Shown here: one piece after another, positions 12,736-24,813 of the stretch
Layout of the letters: every line of letters begins with the position of its first letter
Numbering within the stretch: the first letter of the stretch is position 1
Assembly (NCBI GenBank): GCA_032207245.1
Contig: CM063506.1
Coordinates: 36,374,742-36,438,741 of the forward strand
From: Pardosa pseudoannulata
Lineage: Eukaryota; Arthropoda; Arachnida; Araneae; Lycosidae
Reading direction: 5' to 3'
DNA length: 64,000 bases
Notes under the pieces: generated by a model
The model's database searches: none
The model's input: only the letters and a program-made list of their open reading frames with translations
Told to the model about the DNA's origin: nothing
Position numbers and translations under genes: made by a program

Positions 12736-15700
12736 TATATATATAGTTTGTCAGAGGTAATTTAAATAGTTTGACTAAGCTTAATTATTGACTTATTATT
12801 TTTTTTTGTATATATATGTATAAATCTTTTTTTTATAATAAATCTACTTTTTTATAATTAAGCTAGTCTCAGTTGCCATTATTTTAGAGGTTAGTTGTTT
12901 CTTCATTTTAATGTCTGTAGTTGCTCAGAACCTGTGGTAAATTGTAGTAAAACAAATATTTAACACAACGCAATTTAAAATAAATTCCACTATACATTTG
13001 ATCACAGGTTGTTAATAAATATATAACGAGGACTACACGACAATACACGTAAATAAAATTTTACAAGAATAACGTAATTTTTTTTATTTTTAAAACCGAA
13101 TATAAAGACGATAAATATATTTTTAAATATAAAAGATTGTCCACTTTATCAAATCTAAGTTATATGACATTAATTTAATAACTTTTCTTAAAAAACTAAT
13201 ATATTAAGTTTTTCTTATAAAGAATTTTACATGAAAACGTGAAATTCTAATTTTATTCACGTGAGATTCTAATAGCTAGTCAATAAATTTAAGAACAGCT
13301 AAAAGTTTTGAGTTACAAAATAGCGAGATCGTTGTAGCTAACAATTGGGATCAAAAGGAATCTTTAAGTAAAAAATAAATGTTACAGTGCAATAGCAGTC
13401 AGAAGATTTAGAAATGTATTACATAACAGAAGCTAGATTATTACAACAAGGCTACAGAAAATAATAAATTTAAGTAGCAAAATTGAAAAATATGCATCTT
13501 TTCGGTTGACAACTCGTTGTAAACGAAATATCTTTTCTTTTGAAAACTTTCTAACAAAATCAATGAGCTAGAATTGCTAGGTGCCTGTTTCGAATTCATT
13601 AGTTACACAGTAATTTCAAGTCACAGGAAATGATCTTAATTTATGCTCATGCAATTTGCAAATCCTTATTCAGTCTTTCTCGACATTTTAGAATTAATTT
13701 AGAGATATATTCCCCAGACTGCTAAATCCATTCTGATATCTAATCACTCCGAAACCCCTGGAAGACATTACCAATTTGGTATGCAGAATCAGTGAAAGTT
13801 CACATTTTCTAAAGTATGACGAGCCATTTATTAGAATTTTAACTTAACATTTTTCATATTTAATATTTTAATAATGTAAGATAAAAATACCTTAATTATC
13901 TTTCATTTTTATGTTAGGGTTAAACGATATCTTTTGATTTAAAAGAAATATACGGTTGAATAAATAAAAGTCAGATATATGTTTATAGAAGTTAATAAGT
14001 TCTCCCAATCATTCGGTCTACTGATTCAGTTAATTTAATTTTATTCTAATATCAAATTACTGCATGTAAAGTAGATGCTGCACACGTTTTAAAATTACAC
14101 TGAGTTTAATAAACAATCCTTTTAAGAGTTATCTCAGAAGGTTAAAACTATGGTTTTGTAACTAAAGACTTTGCCTTATTTAATGAAGTCATCGATTGTA
14201 AATGGATATAATTTAACGAAGCTTAAGTTTACAAAACTCCACCTCTGTTATTCTTGCGTGTAATGAGAAGTCAAAACATTGTTTTTCCATTAAATCATAA
14301 ATTTTTATACATGGGAGAAACTTAACAAAAACATTATGAAGTTTGATTTTACTTCTAGCATCTTATACAGTACTCCATACTTGTGTAACATACCACTGTT
14401 TCCAGTTTAGGTGTAATGTGATGATTTAGATCTATTCAAAAATAATTAAATTTTAATAAAATTACGAAAACTTAATATAAAATTTCGAGATCTAAATTTG
14501 ACCTTTTTAATTTTTAACAAAGTTATCCAAATTGCGATAAGAATAAATGGATATTTTGTAGAAACAAAAGTAGTTGAGATATTGATCGCAGACTGATAAA
14601 GAAAATGTCGCCTTGGTTTAAGTCAAAAAAGAAAAACTATTTGTGTATTTATTTATGGGTACCTGGGAACCAAGTTTACAGTGACCTGACGATATAATCA
14701 ACCCACAGGAGTTAAAAACCGAGAAGGTGCAGGTTACTTCAGAAGACCTTAATTAAATCAGAAGTCATAGAGTGCCAGTCAACGAATAAAATAAGTCAAG
14801 ATATCCATATAGATTAAGTCTGGGAGAGATGTGTAACAGGGAACAGAAGATAAATACATGGTTAAAAAAGTTAAAAGTTATACGAGACTCTGAAAAAAGA
14901 AAGGATCACCAGTTTTTGGATGGAAGATAGATCAGACCCTGTCAACCGTTCTCAAAAAATGTCCCAAGTATCCCTCATCTTTGAAATAAATCTCATAGTT
15001 TAGTGACAACTCTTCGAAACATCTCTTTTTGCTTCTCAAAAACACATCACTTCCTCATCGAGCCCATCTGCAAATTAGTTGAAATTTTTGCATTTTGAAT
15101 TATTTCAGATCCTTATTAATATTTTAGTTTATAAATGTATAGATTTGATTTGATCCCGAATCTATTAGCAAAATAAGTTGAATAAATTAAAGGAATGTGA
15201 ATCTGTTTTTAACTTTTTGTTATAAATAAATGTGTATATAAATTTTTAAATTTTTGTAAATAGATATTTCATTTTTTTTATAATTGCGTTAATTGGCTCA
15301 TTATAGGATCTGGGTGAACTTAAGAAATAAATTTTTTAACACAATGCAACCACGTAAACCTTTTTCGTACTACCGAATTAACTAGCTTAAGATTATCGCC
15401 AACTTATGAAAACCTTAGGAGAAGTATAGAACATGAGAAATAACAATAAACATTTTTAAAGTCGATTAAAATTTAAAATAAAAGTTGACTGAATTTTGCT
15501 ACTCAAAACTGAATGTCCTGTTTTTACATGAACACAAGATATTAGAAGTTTGTCTATATGTATGTTCATCAATTCCTGTTTTACATCGAATTATTAAGGT
15601 AACCAAGCATGTTCAAATAACAATTTTCGTGAAAACATTAAAAATATTCCAATTGTCTAAATATCAGAACTTTAGATTTGGAAAACTGTTTTCAGTTTGT

Positions 15701-15796
15701 TCACAGATGTCGCAATTCAGTAGTTTAATCATCCCTTTAATTGCCGAAAAGATTTCAGAAGTTCACGGTTAAAAGGCTGGTAGCATGAAAAAAGTA
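12736..15796. other. AT-rich DNA, no gene recognised
   Basis: A palindromic remnant at 14411-14506 (TGATTTAGATCT ... AGATCTAAATTTGACC) is related to the one at 11917. The stretch 14660-15060 is slightly GC-richer but has stops in all frames I followed. A 95-residue frame at 15485-15772 has no recognisable feature. Confidence 0.5.
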
Positions 15797-15800
15797 TTAA

Positions 15801-16369
15801 CCCCTTCCGGTAAAATGACGAGTCTAGCTCATCATTGGTTTTTCATTCCATACCGCATAATGACGAGCTACACTCGTCATGCGACTAAAGTTAATGTTAA
15901 ATATGATAATTAATTTAGTTTATAATTTCTAATATGCTGAATTTAGCAAGACTTTTGTAACTTGTGGAAATACCAGGTCACTATTACTTATTGTTTATTT
16001 AGAATTTCTTGGTACAATTCACTGCCAAATTGATGAGTTAAAATAAAAGAAAACCTACTAAGAAATGCCGTGTGTGTTACAAGAATCAAATTAGAAGTGA
16101 TACTCCCTAGCGGTGTAAACAATTCAGTATTCCTTTGCACTTTGTTTTGAAAAGTACCACTAGCTTGAAGACTATTATCTGTATACCTTATTAATGTTTT
16201 GCTTTAATATTTTCTTAATTATACCTTTTCTGAAATTATTTAACACTATGTAAAAAGTGAATTTTAATTAGGAATATGTAAGAATTGTAAAATGAAACAA
16301 GTTTTTTAAATAAAAAATAAATGGTTACTTCACGCACAGTTTTTCATTATTAAATCGTCTCGGAAGGGG
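15801..16369 (+). mobile_element. piggyBac-type element remnant, 569 bp
   Basis: TTAA (15797-15800) is followed by CCCCTTCCG, and at the right end CGGAAGGGG is followed by TTAA (16370-16373), a perfect 9-bp inverted repeat. Two subterminal palindromes with the same arms sit near the left end: ATGACGAG ... CTCATCAT at 15815-15835 (one mismatch) and ATGACGAG ... CTCGTCAT at 15860-15880 (perfect, 5-bp loop). The interior keeps only the transposase tail. Confidence 0.9.
16045..16167 (+). pseudogene. piggyBac transposase C-terminal cysteine-rich remnant
   Basis: The translation contains KRKPTKKCRVCYKNQIRSD, then TP, a stop codon, and RC. The CxxC after a basic patch followed by a second Cys group matches the start of the cysteine-rich DNA-binding domain ending piggyBac transposases. 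The rest of the domain is decayed and no catalytic core remains. Confidence 0.7.
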
Positions 16370-16373
16370 TTAA

Positions 16374-16921
16374 ATAGCGTATAATAGCTTTTAAATAAAG
16401 AAACATGTAACTGCAGTTTGTTTAGAAATATTTATAAAATTATAATACATTGTTTCCTTTTTATCTAAAAAAAATTAAATTAAATTTGTAAAGAAGTTTT
16501 TACTATACAGACACACACTAGACTCATTACTGTTATAATTTACAGAATTTGATGAAAAATATAATTTTATGTTTTAATAATGTTATTTAACCTAACGTTT
16601 ATAAATATATTCATTTGGAGACGAAGCACTGACATTTATGTTAGAAAAGTTTTTTTTAATGAATTTTTCTTCTAAATCATTATTAGCTATAATTCCTTTA
16701 ATCAAGCAAAAATAACATATTTAAAATTTTTTTGGACTGTTAGCGTAAAGTACAAAAAAGTTTTATTTTTTATTTTTAAATATTTTTTATAAAAAAGACA
16801 TGCATTTATTTCATTTCCTTATTTCATTTTTGTATTCATTTTCAAATGTTTTATTACTTAATATTTCAAAATCTTTCAGAAAAAATTCCATAAAAATTTA
16901 TTTAAAAATTTTGGCTTTAAA
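16374..16921. other. AT-rich DNA, nothing recognised
   Basis: This is homopolymer-rich sequence without a notable open frame. Confidence 0.45.
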
Positions 16922-16989
16922 CGTGGTCAGTTATATTAACCTTCTATAAAATATGGAATTCTTCAAAGATAATTTTCTTTTAAAACTAT

Positions 16990-17207
16990 CTAAGCGTTAC
17001 GTATTTAATTTTCTCCCCAGCGGATGATATCTTGAAACGGGTGTGCACGTGTTATGAGGTTAGATTAGATCCGAAACTTTAACTACAACTACACCTGAAT
17101 AACCATTTAATTAAAAGATTTTTATATGGATATAAATGACCTCATGAGATGTGCCCACCTGTTAGAAGACATCATCAGCTGGGAGAAAATTACGTACGTA
17201 ACGCTTA
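16990..17207. mobile_element. MITE with long inverted repeats, copy 1
   Basis: The left arm starts CTAAGCGTTACGTA, continues with TTTTCTCCCCAGC, then a GATATC-containing segment. The right arm is the inverse and ends TACGTACGTAACGCTTAG. The arms extend about 60-80 bp around an AT-rich centre. No coding sequence or certain target duplication is visible. Confidence 0.75.
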
Positions 17208-17590
17208 GAATTTTTAAACTCTTAACAGGTTTAAAAAACTATATTTGTTTAAAGCCATTACTTAATTGGATGTTCTTAAATTAAAGCTAGATGATATCGG
17301 TTCCTCAATGGGTACCCGTTGTATCGTAAATTCGGATATATAGCGCTACTTCTTTGTCACCCATTTTTGCTTCTTTTTAAGAAGCTGCTCTTATACTTGA
17401 GAAAACAAACATTGTATTTTAAGGATGTAACTACATTTAAATGAGATGTAATTGATTAATTCTTGGGCACTGAGACTGGCTGGAAAGTAGGTTGGCTTTC
17501 CAGCCAAAATTTGTTTCTTTAAAAGTGGTTATTTATATTAATATTCTATAAAATATGGATGCTTTAGAGATAATTTTCCTTTAAAACTCT

Positions 17591-17809
17591 CTAAGCGTTA
17601 CGTACGTAATTTTCTCCCCAGCGGATAATATCTTGAATCCGGTGTACAAGTGTTATGACGTTAGACTAGATCCGAAACTTTTACTATAAGTACAACTAAA
17701 TAACCATTTAATTAAAACATTTTTATATCTATCTACATGACCTCATAATAAGTGCACACCTGTTAGAAAACATCATTGGTTGGGAGAAAATTACGTACGT
17801 AACACTTAG
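17591..17809. mobile_element. MITE with long inverted repeats, copy 2
   Basis: This is the counterpart of the 16990 element, in the same orientation, copied with its flanks. The left arm starts CTAAGCGTTACGTACG and the right arm ends GTACGTAACACTTAG. Confidence 0.75.
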
Positions 17810-18229
17810 AATTTTTAAACTCTTAACATGTTTAAAAAAGTATATTTGTTTAAAGCTGTTACTTAAATTGTATGTTCTTAAAGTAATGCTAGATGATATC
17901 GGTTATTCAATGGGTAGCCGTTGTATTGTAAATTCCGATATAGAGTGCTTCTTTTATGTCACTATTTTACTTGAGAGCTCCTCTTATACTTGAGAAAACA
18001 AACATTGTATTTGAAAGATACAACTTCATTTAAATGAGATGTAATTGTTTAATTCTTGGTCACTGAGACTAGCTGGAAAGTAGGTTCTTACATATATATT
18101 TTTTATATGTCTTTAAATAACTTCTTCAACAGAAAGTAAAAAATATATTCACACATGTGTACTTATAAAAAAAAGTTGTTGTAACCCAGTCGGGAAATGC
18201 CTCCATCTTATAACTGGAGGGTTGTGATT

Positions 18230-19086
18230 TCGAAGCTAGAAAGTTTCTCCTAGGTTCATTAATGACTGCTGGAGAACGTAAAATAGGCCCATGATCGCAA
18301 TGAACTCCAAGTTCCCCCATGATATCTCTAGAAGTAGAAGGCCAAGCCTGGGAGGGGGGTTTGCTTGGTCCTTGTTCCTAAATTACGGGAATTTCCAAGC
18401 TAGAGCCAGCCAAAGTTTCTCCTATATTCATTAATGACGGCTGGGGAACGTAAAATAAGTACTTAATCGCAATGAACTCCAAGTTCTCCCACGATATATC
18501 TGGAAGTAAAAGGCCAAGCATGGGATGGGGGGGGGTCTGTTTAGTCCTTGTTCCTAAATTATGGAGATTTTGAAGCTAGAGCCTACCAGAGTTTCTCCTA
18601 TGTTCATTAATAAATGCTGGGGAACGTAAAATAGGTCCATGATCGCAATGAACTCCAAGTTCCCCCATGATATCTCTAGAAGTAGAAGGCCAAGCCTGGG
18701 AGGGGGGGTTTGCTTGGTCCTTGTTCCTAAATTATGGAGATTTCGAAGCTAGAGCCGGACATTCTCCTATATTCATTAATGACGGCTGGGGAACGTAAAA
18801 TAAGTCCATAATCGCAATGAATTCCAAGTTCTCCCATGATATATATGGAAGTAGAAGGCCAAGCCTGGGAGGGGGGTTTGCTTGGTCCTTGTTCCTAAAT
18901 TACGGGAATTTCCAAACTAGAGCCAGCCAAAGTTTCTCCTATATTCATTAATGACGGCTGGGGAACGTAAAATAAGTCCTTAATCGCAATGAACTCCAAG
19001 TTCCCCCATGATATCTCTGGAAATAGAAGGCCAAGCCTGGGAGGGGGTGGGGTCTGCTTGGTCCTTGTTCCTAAATTATGGGGACC
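18230..19086. repeat. Tandem array, five units of about 172 bp
   Basis: TTTCTCCTA(T/G)(A/G)TTCATTAA recurs near 18244, 18416, 18592, 18761 and 18933. Each unit has GGAACGTAAAATA, ATCGCAATGAA, CAAGTTC and a G-run (GGGAGGGGG) of variable length. Unit lengths vary between about 170 and 176 bp. The minus-strand frames (18126-18320, 18895-19128) only read through the repeat. Confidence 0.9.
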
Positions 19087-20318
19087 CACTTTGTTTGTTT
19101 GTGTTGTCTCAAAGAATAATGTTGCCACCTACATAGTGCTCCCATAATAAATTGACCATTAATTATTTTCGGCTTGATAGTGATGAATGTTATAGAAGAA
19201 AGTAGCTGTATTGGAAAAAATAATAATAAAAACTTATACATAAAAGTAAAACTGTAGATTAAAATTCCTTTTATTATTTAAGAATTTTTTTTATTACTTT
19301 TCATAAAAGAAAACTTTTCCCCATGTTACCTGACTGCCTCCTCAGGGTATAAAGTGCCACCAGATTTTTCGCCATTTTGATTTTTTCCGATAAGCATGGT
19401 ATATCGAGGGGCTATTATATTTGTCAGATTTAATTTTGTAAAGAATCACAGGAGTAAAAAAGTAGACAAATTATAAAATGTGTGTTTCATAGTGCATATA
19501 CTTTATCCGTATAAGATCATTTATAAAAAACTGATGTAGAATGAAACAACACATAAAACCCCCTATTGAAATTTTAAAAAAAAAACTTAATAACTGCTCA
19601 ACTTTACATTTGGTAAGTTGAAGAATACAACAATCACGGTTCAATAAAATTATCATTAAATAATGACTGAATTTGCGAGCATGTTATGTAACTATCATTG
19701 TCTTTGTCTAATCGGATCAGTTTACAGATACTGCAATCGCCAAATGCTTTGAAACATTAATACTATGGTTCATCCTCTAGGATAATTTCAGCTCATTTTA
19801 AATCTTTACTTACATTTCATCTCCATATTGCATGGATTAATTAAGATTTTAAACAAAGACCCCTAAAATGTGCACTAAATACTTTTGTTTAGTATTGCAA
19901 AGACTTACCCATCTGCATAATCGAGAGATAATTTTTAAGAACTCTTATAATCCTACAAGATTATCATTTATTGAAATAATTCACTTGAAACATGAACGGT
20001 GAAAGCATATTTAAAATAGGTTTATCGGAGTAAACCCAATGTTTTCAACATAAGTTCAAATTATAATGTAATTTTGATATTCTTTTATAGATTTTATAAG
20101 TATGTATCATGAAAATACCCACTGAAATGGATAAATACTATTTATTCAATGAAATTTAAAAACGTATTTTAACTTAATTAAATTTCAATAAACAGTTAAA
20201 TGTGTTTCATTTTAATAAATGTCTTTTATTTGGATGAATAGATTTTGTAGGTATCAATCTACTATAACCAGTTTTATGCCCCAATATTAAGTCATGTGTG
20301 ATATTTCGGTATGCCTTA
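19087..20318. other. AT-rich DNA, nothing recognised
   Basis: A small GC-richer spot at 19321-19420 has no identifiable motif. The minus-strand frame 19471-19656 shows no feature. Confidence 0.45.
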
Positions 20319-20322
20319 TTAA

Positions 20323-20537
20323 CCCTTTCACAGCCAGTGTATCATATTTGATACGACATGTTTTCCTCTCCTGTGCTATGTATCTTTTACACTTGGGATT
20401 GGAGAGCAAATTACAGCTAAGCGTACTTACGTAGATACAAATTAAAGTGCTTTCCTCGGACATAATATTAAAGATACGTAGGGAAACAGGAGTATAAACA
20501 TGGTTGTACATGATACGGTACGTTGTGAGGAAACGGT
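20323..20537. mobile_element. Short TTAA-flanked MITE (piggyBac-type)
   Basis: TTAA (20319-20322) then CCCTTTCACAGCC at the left; at the right GGAAACGGT then TTAA (20538-20541), an imperfect inverted repeat. A palindrome GTATCA, TATT, TGATAC (20339-20354) lies just inside the left end, and the right end has a related ATGATACGGTAC. The open frame inside (20511-20287, minus) has no transposase motif. Confidence 0.65.
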
Positions 20538-20541
20538 TTAA

Positions 20542-21483
20542 GGGCTCAATTTAACTTTCCATCTTAAATCGAGCTCAAAAATGTATTATATAACAGCCTA
20601 TTTTAGATTCTGTAAAATAAAAAGTTCTTTTCAGTTTAGATTAAACAAATTCAGAAAATATTAAGGGTCCAATTTTTTAAAATTATTTTTGTATTATTTA
20701 AAGAAATACATTTTAAATTAATGTATAGATATCAAGTTAAAAGTAGAAATTCACGTAACCACAGAATAACTTTTGGAAACAAATTCGTATAGAAAATAGA
20801 TGCCATTTTATTTATTCTCTGATTCAGATACATCAATACAGGTGATGTTTATTATTTTAATGCATGATAATGATATTTTTTTATCTTTCAATTTTTTAAA
20901 AGTACCTAAATATCATTAAGTTTTAAAATCTTAGAAATTAAATTTTAAAGTTTTATAATTTTAAAGTAAATCTTTTAAAGTTTTAGAATGGAAAATATAT
21001 TTATCTTTATTTTTATATAGAAGTTTAGTTTACAACATGCATTTTTCAAAAGTTATTTAGTGGGTAAATAATTTTTTTTGTTTTAATTTGGTGTATATTT
21101 TTATATTAATTTTTTTTTGAAAAATGCTGCTATAAAGGATGAAATTAAATGCCATTTTTAAATGTAGAGGTTTATTAAAGAATTTTTAAAAAAATCATTC
21201 TAAAAGAAGCAAAGTATTTAACATAAAATAAATCGAGAAAAGTCTGTTATAAAGAAGATTTTAAGTCTCGAAGGATACTATTTACCCCATTGTGTCGTTT
21301 ATAATTATTAGACTTATTTTTTATACCTACTGTAATGGTTTCACTTAAAATATGAGTTAAATAGAAAAGTAAATCCTATGGTGGTTTTTTAAACTTGATA
21401 TGTTTTATTTTTAATCTTTTTTTCTTGGGAATTAAGCATATTAGTAGCATTATATTGTAGCAAAAATAGTTCCGTCTTGTCAA
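20542..21483. other. AT-rich DNA, nothing recognised
   Basis: Very T- and A-rich without open frames or repeats of note. Confidence 0.45.
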
Positions 21484-21545
21484 GGGCTTCATGGCTCAGT
21501 CGGCCAAGCAGCCGACTAGTAAGCGGGAGAGACCGAAGCAAGTTG
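21484..21545 (+). other. tRNA-like head of a SINE (A-box only)
   Basis: GGGCTTCATGGCTCAGTCGG has a good RNA polymerase III A-box (TGGCTCAGTCGG), followed by a D-arm-like CCAAGCAGCCGACT. No B-box follows and no tRNA cloverleaf can be completed, so this is a truncated tRNA-derived SINE or tRNA pseudogene. Confidence 0.4.
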
Positions 21546-22013
21546 CCTTAAAAGTTAATTTTAGCTGGAATTTTCTTTATGTTATCTTAAGTTAATCATG
21601 TAAATATCAGTTCCTAATTTTCTGTGAGCCTTTAAAGTGTGGAAGGTTCCAAATTTTATATAAGTAGCTACTTTTTCAATTGCATAGTAATAAAATTTGA
21701 GTTGATCTTGAACTCTTTCCTTTCTATTGAATTTATAACATTCAATTCATCTACGCGACAATATTTATGTAAAAGTAGCTCAAATTCTACTCAAAAAGTA
21801 TAAGTTGTCTACAAGTTATTGATCCAAAATTGTTTTAAAATTACTTTTCATGTATCCCTTTTATTCGTAATATTTTTGTCTGTATCAGTGGTTTTTAAAC
21901 AGTGTTCCCAGGAAACTTGGGGAATTGGAAAATATTCCTAGGATGCCACAGTAAGCTTTTAAAAATGTAAATAAATACAACATAAACTTTAGTTATATAT
22001 TAAACCCATAAAC
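21546..22013. other. AT-rich DNA, nothing recognised
   Basis: No feature recognised. Confidence 0.4.
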
Positions 22014-22320
22014 TTAATACAATGACCTGTCCCCAGGAACACTTCTCCTTTAGGAGTGTACGGGCTTCACGAACCCGGGGTGCCTGAGTGATCTGTCCTT
22101 CTTCGTCTTCCCTGGTAGTCCTGAACTTGCCTCTGTAGAGCTTGTTCCTTACTGGGGTTGACTACATTAAGCTCTGAACCATGACGAGCCTCGCGTAGGT
22201 CAGCTGCAGCTCTTTAGCTGTTGTGGTTGCTGTCGTGGTGTCTGGTCATTCAGTTTGTCAATTGCTGTATGGGCATATAGCCTGGGTCAGTGTAAGAATT
22301 CCTTTAATATAATGACCTGG
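22014..22320. mobile_element. GC-rich insertion flanked by a 16-bp near-duplication
   Basis: A GC-rich block of about 275 bp sits in AT-rich DNA. TTAATACAATGACCTG (22014-22029) precedes it and TTAATATAATGACCTG follows near 22304-22319, a 16-bp direct repeat with one mismatch that looks like a target-site duplication. Length and duplication size fit a SINE or a truncated non-LTR retroelement, but I found no pol III boxes or poly(A). No protein is recognisable in either direction. Confidence 0.5.
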
Positions 22321-23671
22321 GTGTCTATGAAACAAAGTTTGTGTCGGCATCTAACATTCTGTGCTGACAATTCTATGACGTTTTGTTTCTGTCTGTGATG
22401 GTAACAGAAGTTAGCAACATTCCATTACCATTTTTGTGTCCTTTAGAACAACGTATTTATGATAAAATGCGTTTTCCACATATGATACTGACAATAAAAC
22501 ATTGGAACATAATTCAGAATGCAATGTAATATTATTATGCAATATTATTGTGCAAAGTTTAGTTTTAACTGAATTTTTTTATTATTTTTTATTACAAAAA
22601 CCTATATCATAAAACTAACATGTACCTAACGTATGGAAAATATATAGGGTTTTGCCAAAAGTTCCTATAGCCTCAAGTTTGCCATGAGTCTTTGATTCAA
22701 ACCCATTAATCTACAGGATACATTTCAGATTTCATAACAAAACAGTCAATATTCTAACCATTTGCAAAGAAAAAAAAATGTAAAAAACTGTGATAATATT
22801 GAATACATCCTGTTTTCCTGTTGAAAAATAACTTTTTAACTAAAAAGATTAGAAGTAGTAGTCTAAACTATTACTGGTGAATAAATTTAAAAGTGGCATT
22901 TCAGTTAAACGGCAACTGGGTTTTTCCAAATGGGAATATTAAAATGTTTTATTAGTAATAACTGTGTGATATTTCGTGTTAAAAACTTGTCTTTTGTAAG
23001 GCGAGGAATATAAAAAATTAACTTTGTTCTTAGTTGTATTTCACAGTTTATTGAGAATCAAATATTGAATTTCCTGTAAGTTTTCAGCAAGATTTTAGTC
23101 TTTTGAAAGATCATTGTTTTCTTAAGGATGAACACTAACGAAATATAATCACAATATCGGATTTTATATTGGAGCTTAAATTCTATTTATTACCTTTCTA
23201 CACATGCATGTAAAACATGAAATTTATATTTTTAGTACGTTAAAAGTTATTTACGTATATAAGTTTACTTATAAGGGCTGTTTTAGGACATGAAAAGTTC
23301 AAAAAGTGTTTCCTCTGTGTTTGTTTTTATTGAAATCTAATTGTACAAGGAAACTTTAAGTATCAACTTTTGCCCTCCTAAATGCGTTGTGATTATTTTT
23401 GTCGTTGCGTCTGTACTTAGTTCGCAGAACTTAAAATCAATTATCAGTAGAATGTTACATTTCTGTACCTCAGACTATTTTATCATCTGTTTGTTTGAAG
23501 AAGTGAAGCTAAACTTATGATGTCAATATGGTTTCATTCTCTTATTGGCTATTAAATTAAACTTATTACCTTTACCACTGGAGTACCTGTAGGTTTAACT
23601 CAAGTAAGTAAAAATTCATTTATATCTTTTCTTTAAAATGTTCAATCAATCTGCTGTTTTAAAATGCACCT
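22321..23671. other. AT-rich DNA, nothing recognised
   Basis: No open frames, ends or arrays were seen. Confidence 0.45.
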
Positions 23672-23790
23672 AGGGCCAGTATAACCAAAGTTGTTTAACA
23701 GCTAACTGCGATTAATATATGTTTAAACGAAGAATTGCGTTCCACTATTGACGTCATAGGTTAATCGCGGTTAGCCATTAAACGAGTCAG
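23672..23790. mobile_element. Palindromic MITE family, copy A (right end lost)
   Basis: It starts AGGGCCAGTATAACCAAAG, then TTGTTTAACAGCTAACTGCG and ATTAA. The right arm GGTTAATCGCGGTTAGCC then ATTAAACGA is the inverse, but the terminal GGGCC is missing. Copies B, C and D lie within the next 1.8 kb. Confidence 0.75.
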
Positions 23791-23799
23791 TAAGTAAAG

Positions 23800-24359
23800 G
23801 TCTCACCAAAGTCGTTTAACGGCTAACTGCGATTAACCCATGGCGCCAACCAATAGTGGGCCATAATAGTTAGTGGTAAAGACCTATAAAACGAAGATGT
23901 AAAAAAAAAAAAAAAAAAATTAAGAATCAGTTAGAGGCCTGGTTAAATGAAAATAACTTTATAATTTCTCTTTAAATTTTTTAAAAAGCAATAACAATTT
24001 TAAGTGTAGAACAATAAAAAAACAATTTATTTTTAAGTGTTATGTTAAATATAAATTTTTTGAATAATCGACAGTGGCCGACCCTTACATTTAATAACTT
24101 TTAAAAAAATTTCAAATAATAAAAGATTATTAGTGTTTTTATAAATTTCTGTAAGTTTGAAATGTAAACATAGAAAAAATAAAAAAAAAAACATTTATGT
24201 GTTTAAAAAGTAGAAAAAAGAAAACTTTTCGTTTGGTTAGCTGACCACCGTTCGTTAAAGGGTTAACCCATGGCGCCAACCAATAGTGGGACCCAATTCT
24301 TGGTTTAAACTGAGATTAATCGTGGTTAGCCGTTAAACGACTTTGGTGAGACCAGCCCT
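23800..24359. mobile_element. Palindromic MITE copy B, split by a 402-bp insertion
   Basis: The left arm (from 23800: TCTCACCAAAGTCGTTTAAC) and right arm (to 24359: CGACTTTGGTGAGACC, AGCCC) are inverses. Between them the 28-bp segment starting TTAACCCATGGCGCC occurs twice, at 23833-23860 and 24263-24290, bracketing 402 bp that include a 20-base poly(A) at about 23900. This looks like an insertion that duplicated 28 bp of the element. Confidence 0.75.
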
Positions 24360-24632
24360 ATAGCAACTTTTAAAATTATTCAATTTTAATTTGTCCAATA
24401 TCACATTATAAGCTGATCTGGTGTTTCATTTTTCTCGCTTACAGTGGTTTCTCATTACAATTTGTTAGTATATCAATACTGATGCAGTTAGTAATTTATT
24501 TATATTCTTTTATTGCTTTGATGAAAAATTAATATCTTATTGAATAATTTTTGTCAAGAATATAGTATTTGAGAAATTTAATTATTTAATTCGTAAGCCA
24601 CTACCAAATCATCATTTAATATAGTGATGCTT
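24360..24632. other. AT-rich spacer between MITE copies
   Basis: Nothing recognised. Confidence 0.4.
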
Positions 24633-24771
24633 AAGGGCCGGACTCGCCAAAGTCGTTTAACGGCTAACCGCGATTAATCTCTGTTTAAACGGAGAATTGC
24701 GTCCCATCACTGGTTGGTGCTATGAGTTAATCGCGGTTAGCCGTTAAACAATTTTGGTGAGACCGGCCCTT
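24633..24771. mobile_element. Palindromic MITE copy C, complete, 139 bp
   Basis: The left end AAGGGCCGGACTCGCCAAAG continues with TCGTTTAACGGCTAACCGCG. The right end is its inverse, with CGCGGTTAGCCGTTAAACAA and GGTGAGACCGGCCCTT. Arms of about 45 bp with few mismatches leave about 45 bp of centre, so transcripts from it would fold into a long hairpin. This is the best-preserved copy and defines the family's ends (AAGGGCCGG). Confidence 0.85.
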
Positions 24772-24813
24772 CATTTGAATCAAGGACTATCAAAATTAAT
24801 TTTTCTTATTTAC

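Larger units (their letters stand above)
16922..18088. repeat. Tandem duplication of about 0.6 kb, each copy with a MITE
   Basis: The block 16922-17523 is repeated at 17524-18088. Shared landmarks include TATATTAA then CTATAAAATATGGA at the start and CACTGAGACT then GCTGGAAAGTAGGTT at the end. Each copy carries the same inverted-repeat element. Divergence is roughly one difference every 10-15 bases, so the event is old. Confidence 0.8.

Noticed and set aside
18230..19086. CRISPR-like regular repeats here and at 40.1-42.6 kb
   Set aside because: Whole units repeat without unique spacers and the DNA is eukaryotic; these are ordinary tandem arrays.
18126..19128. Minus-strand frames in the 172-bp array
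   Set aside because: Unit lengths vary by non-multiples of 3 and G-run length changes the frame; no coding evidence.
21484..21545. tRNA gene
   Set aside because: It has an A-box only; no B-box, T arm or acceptor pairing can be completed.
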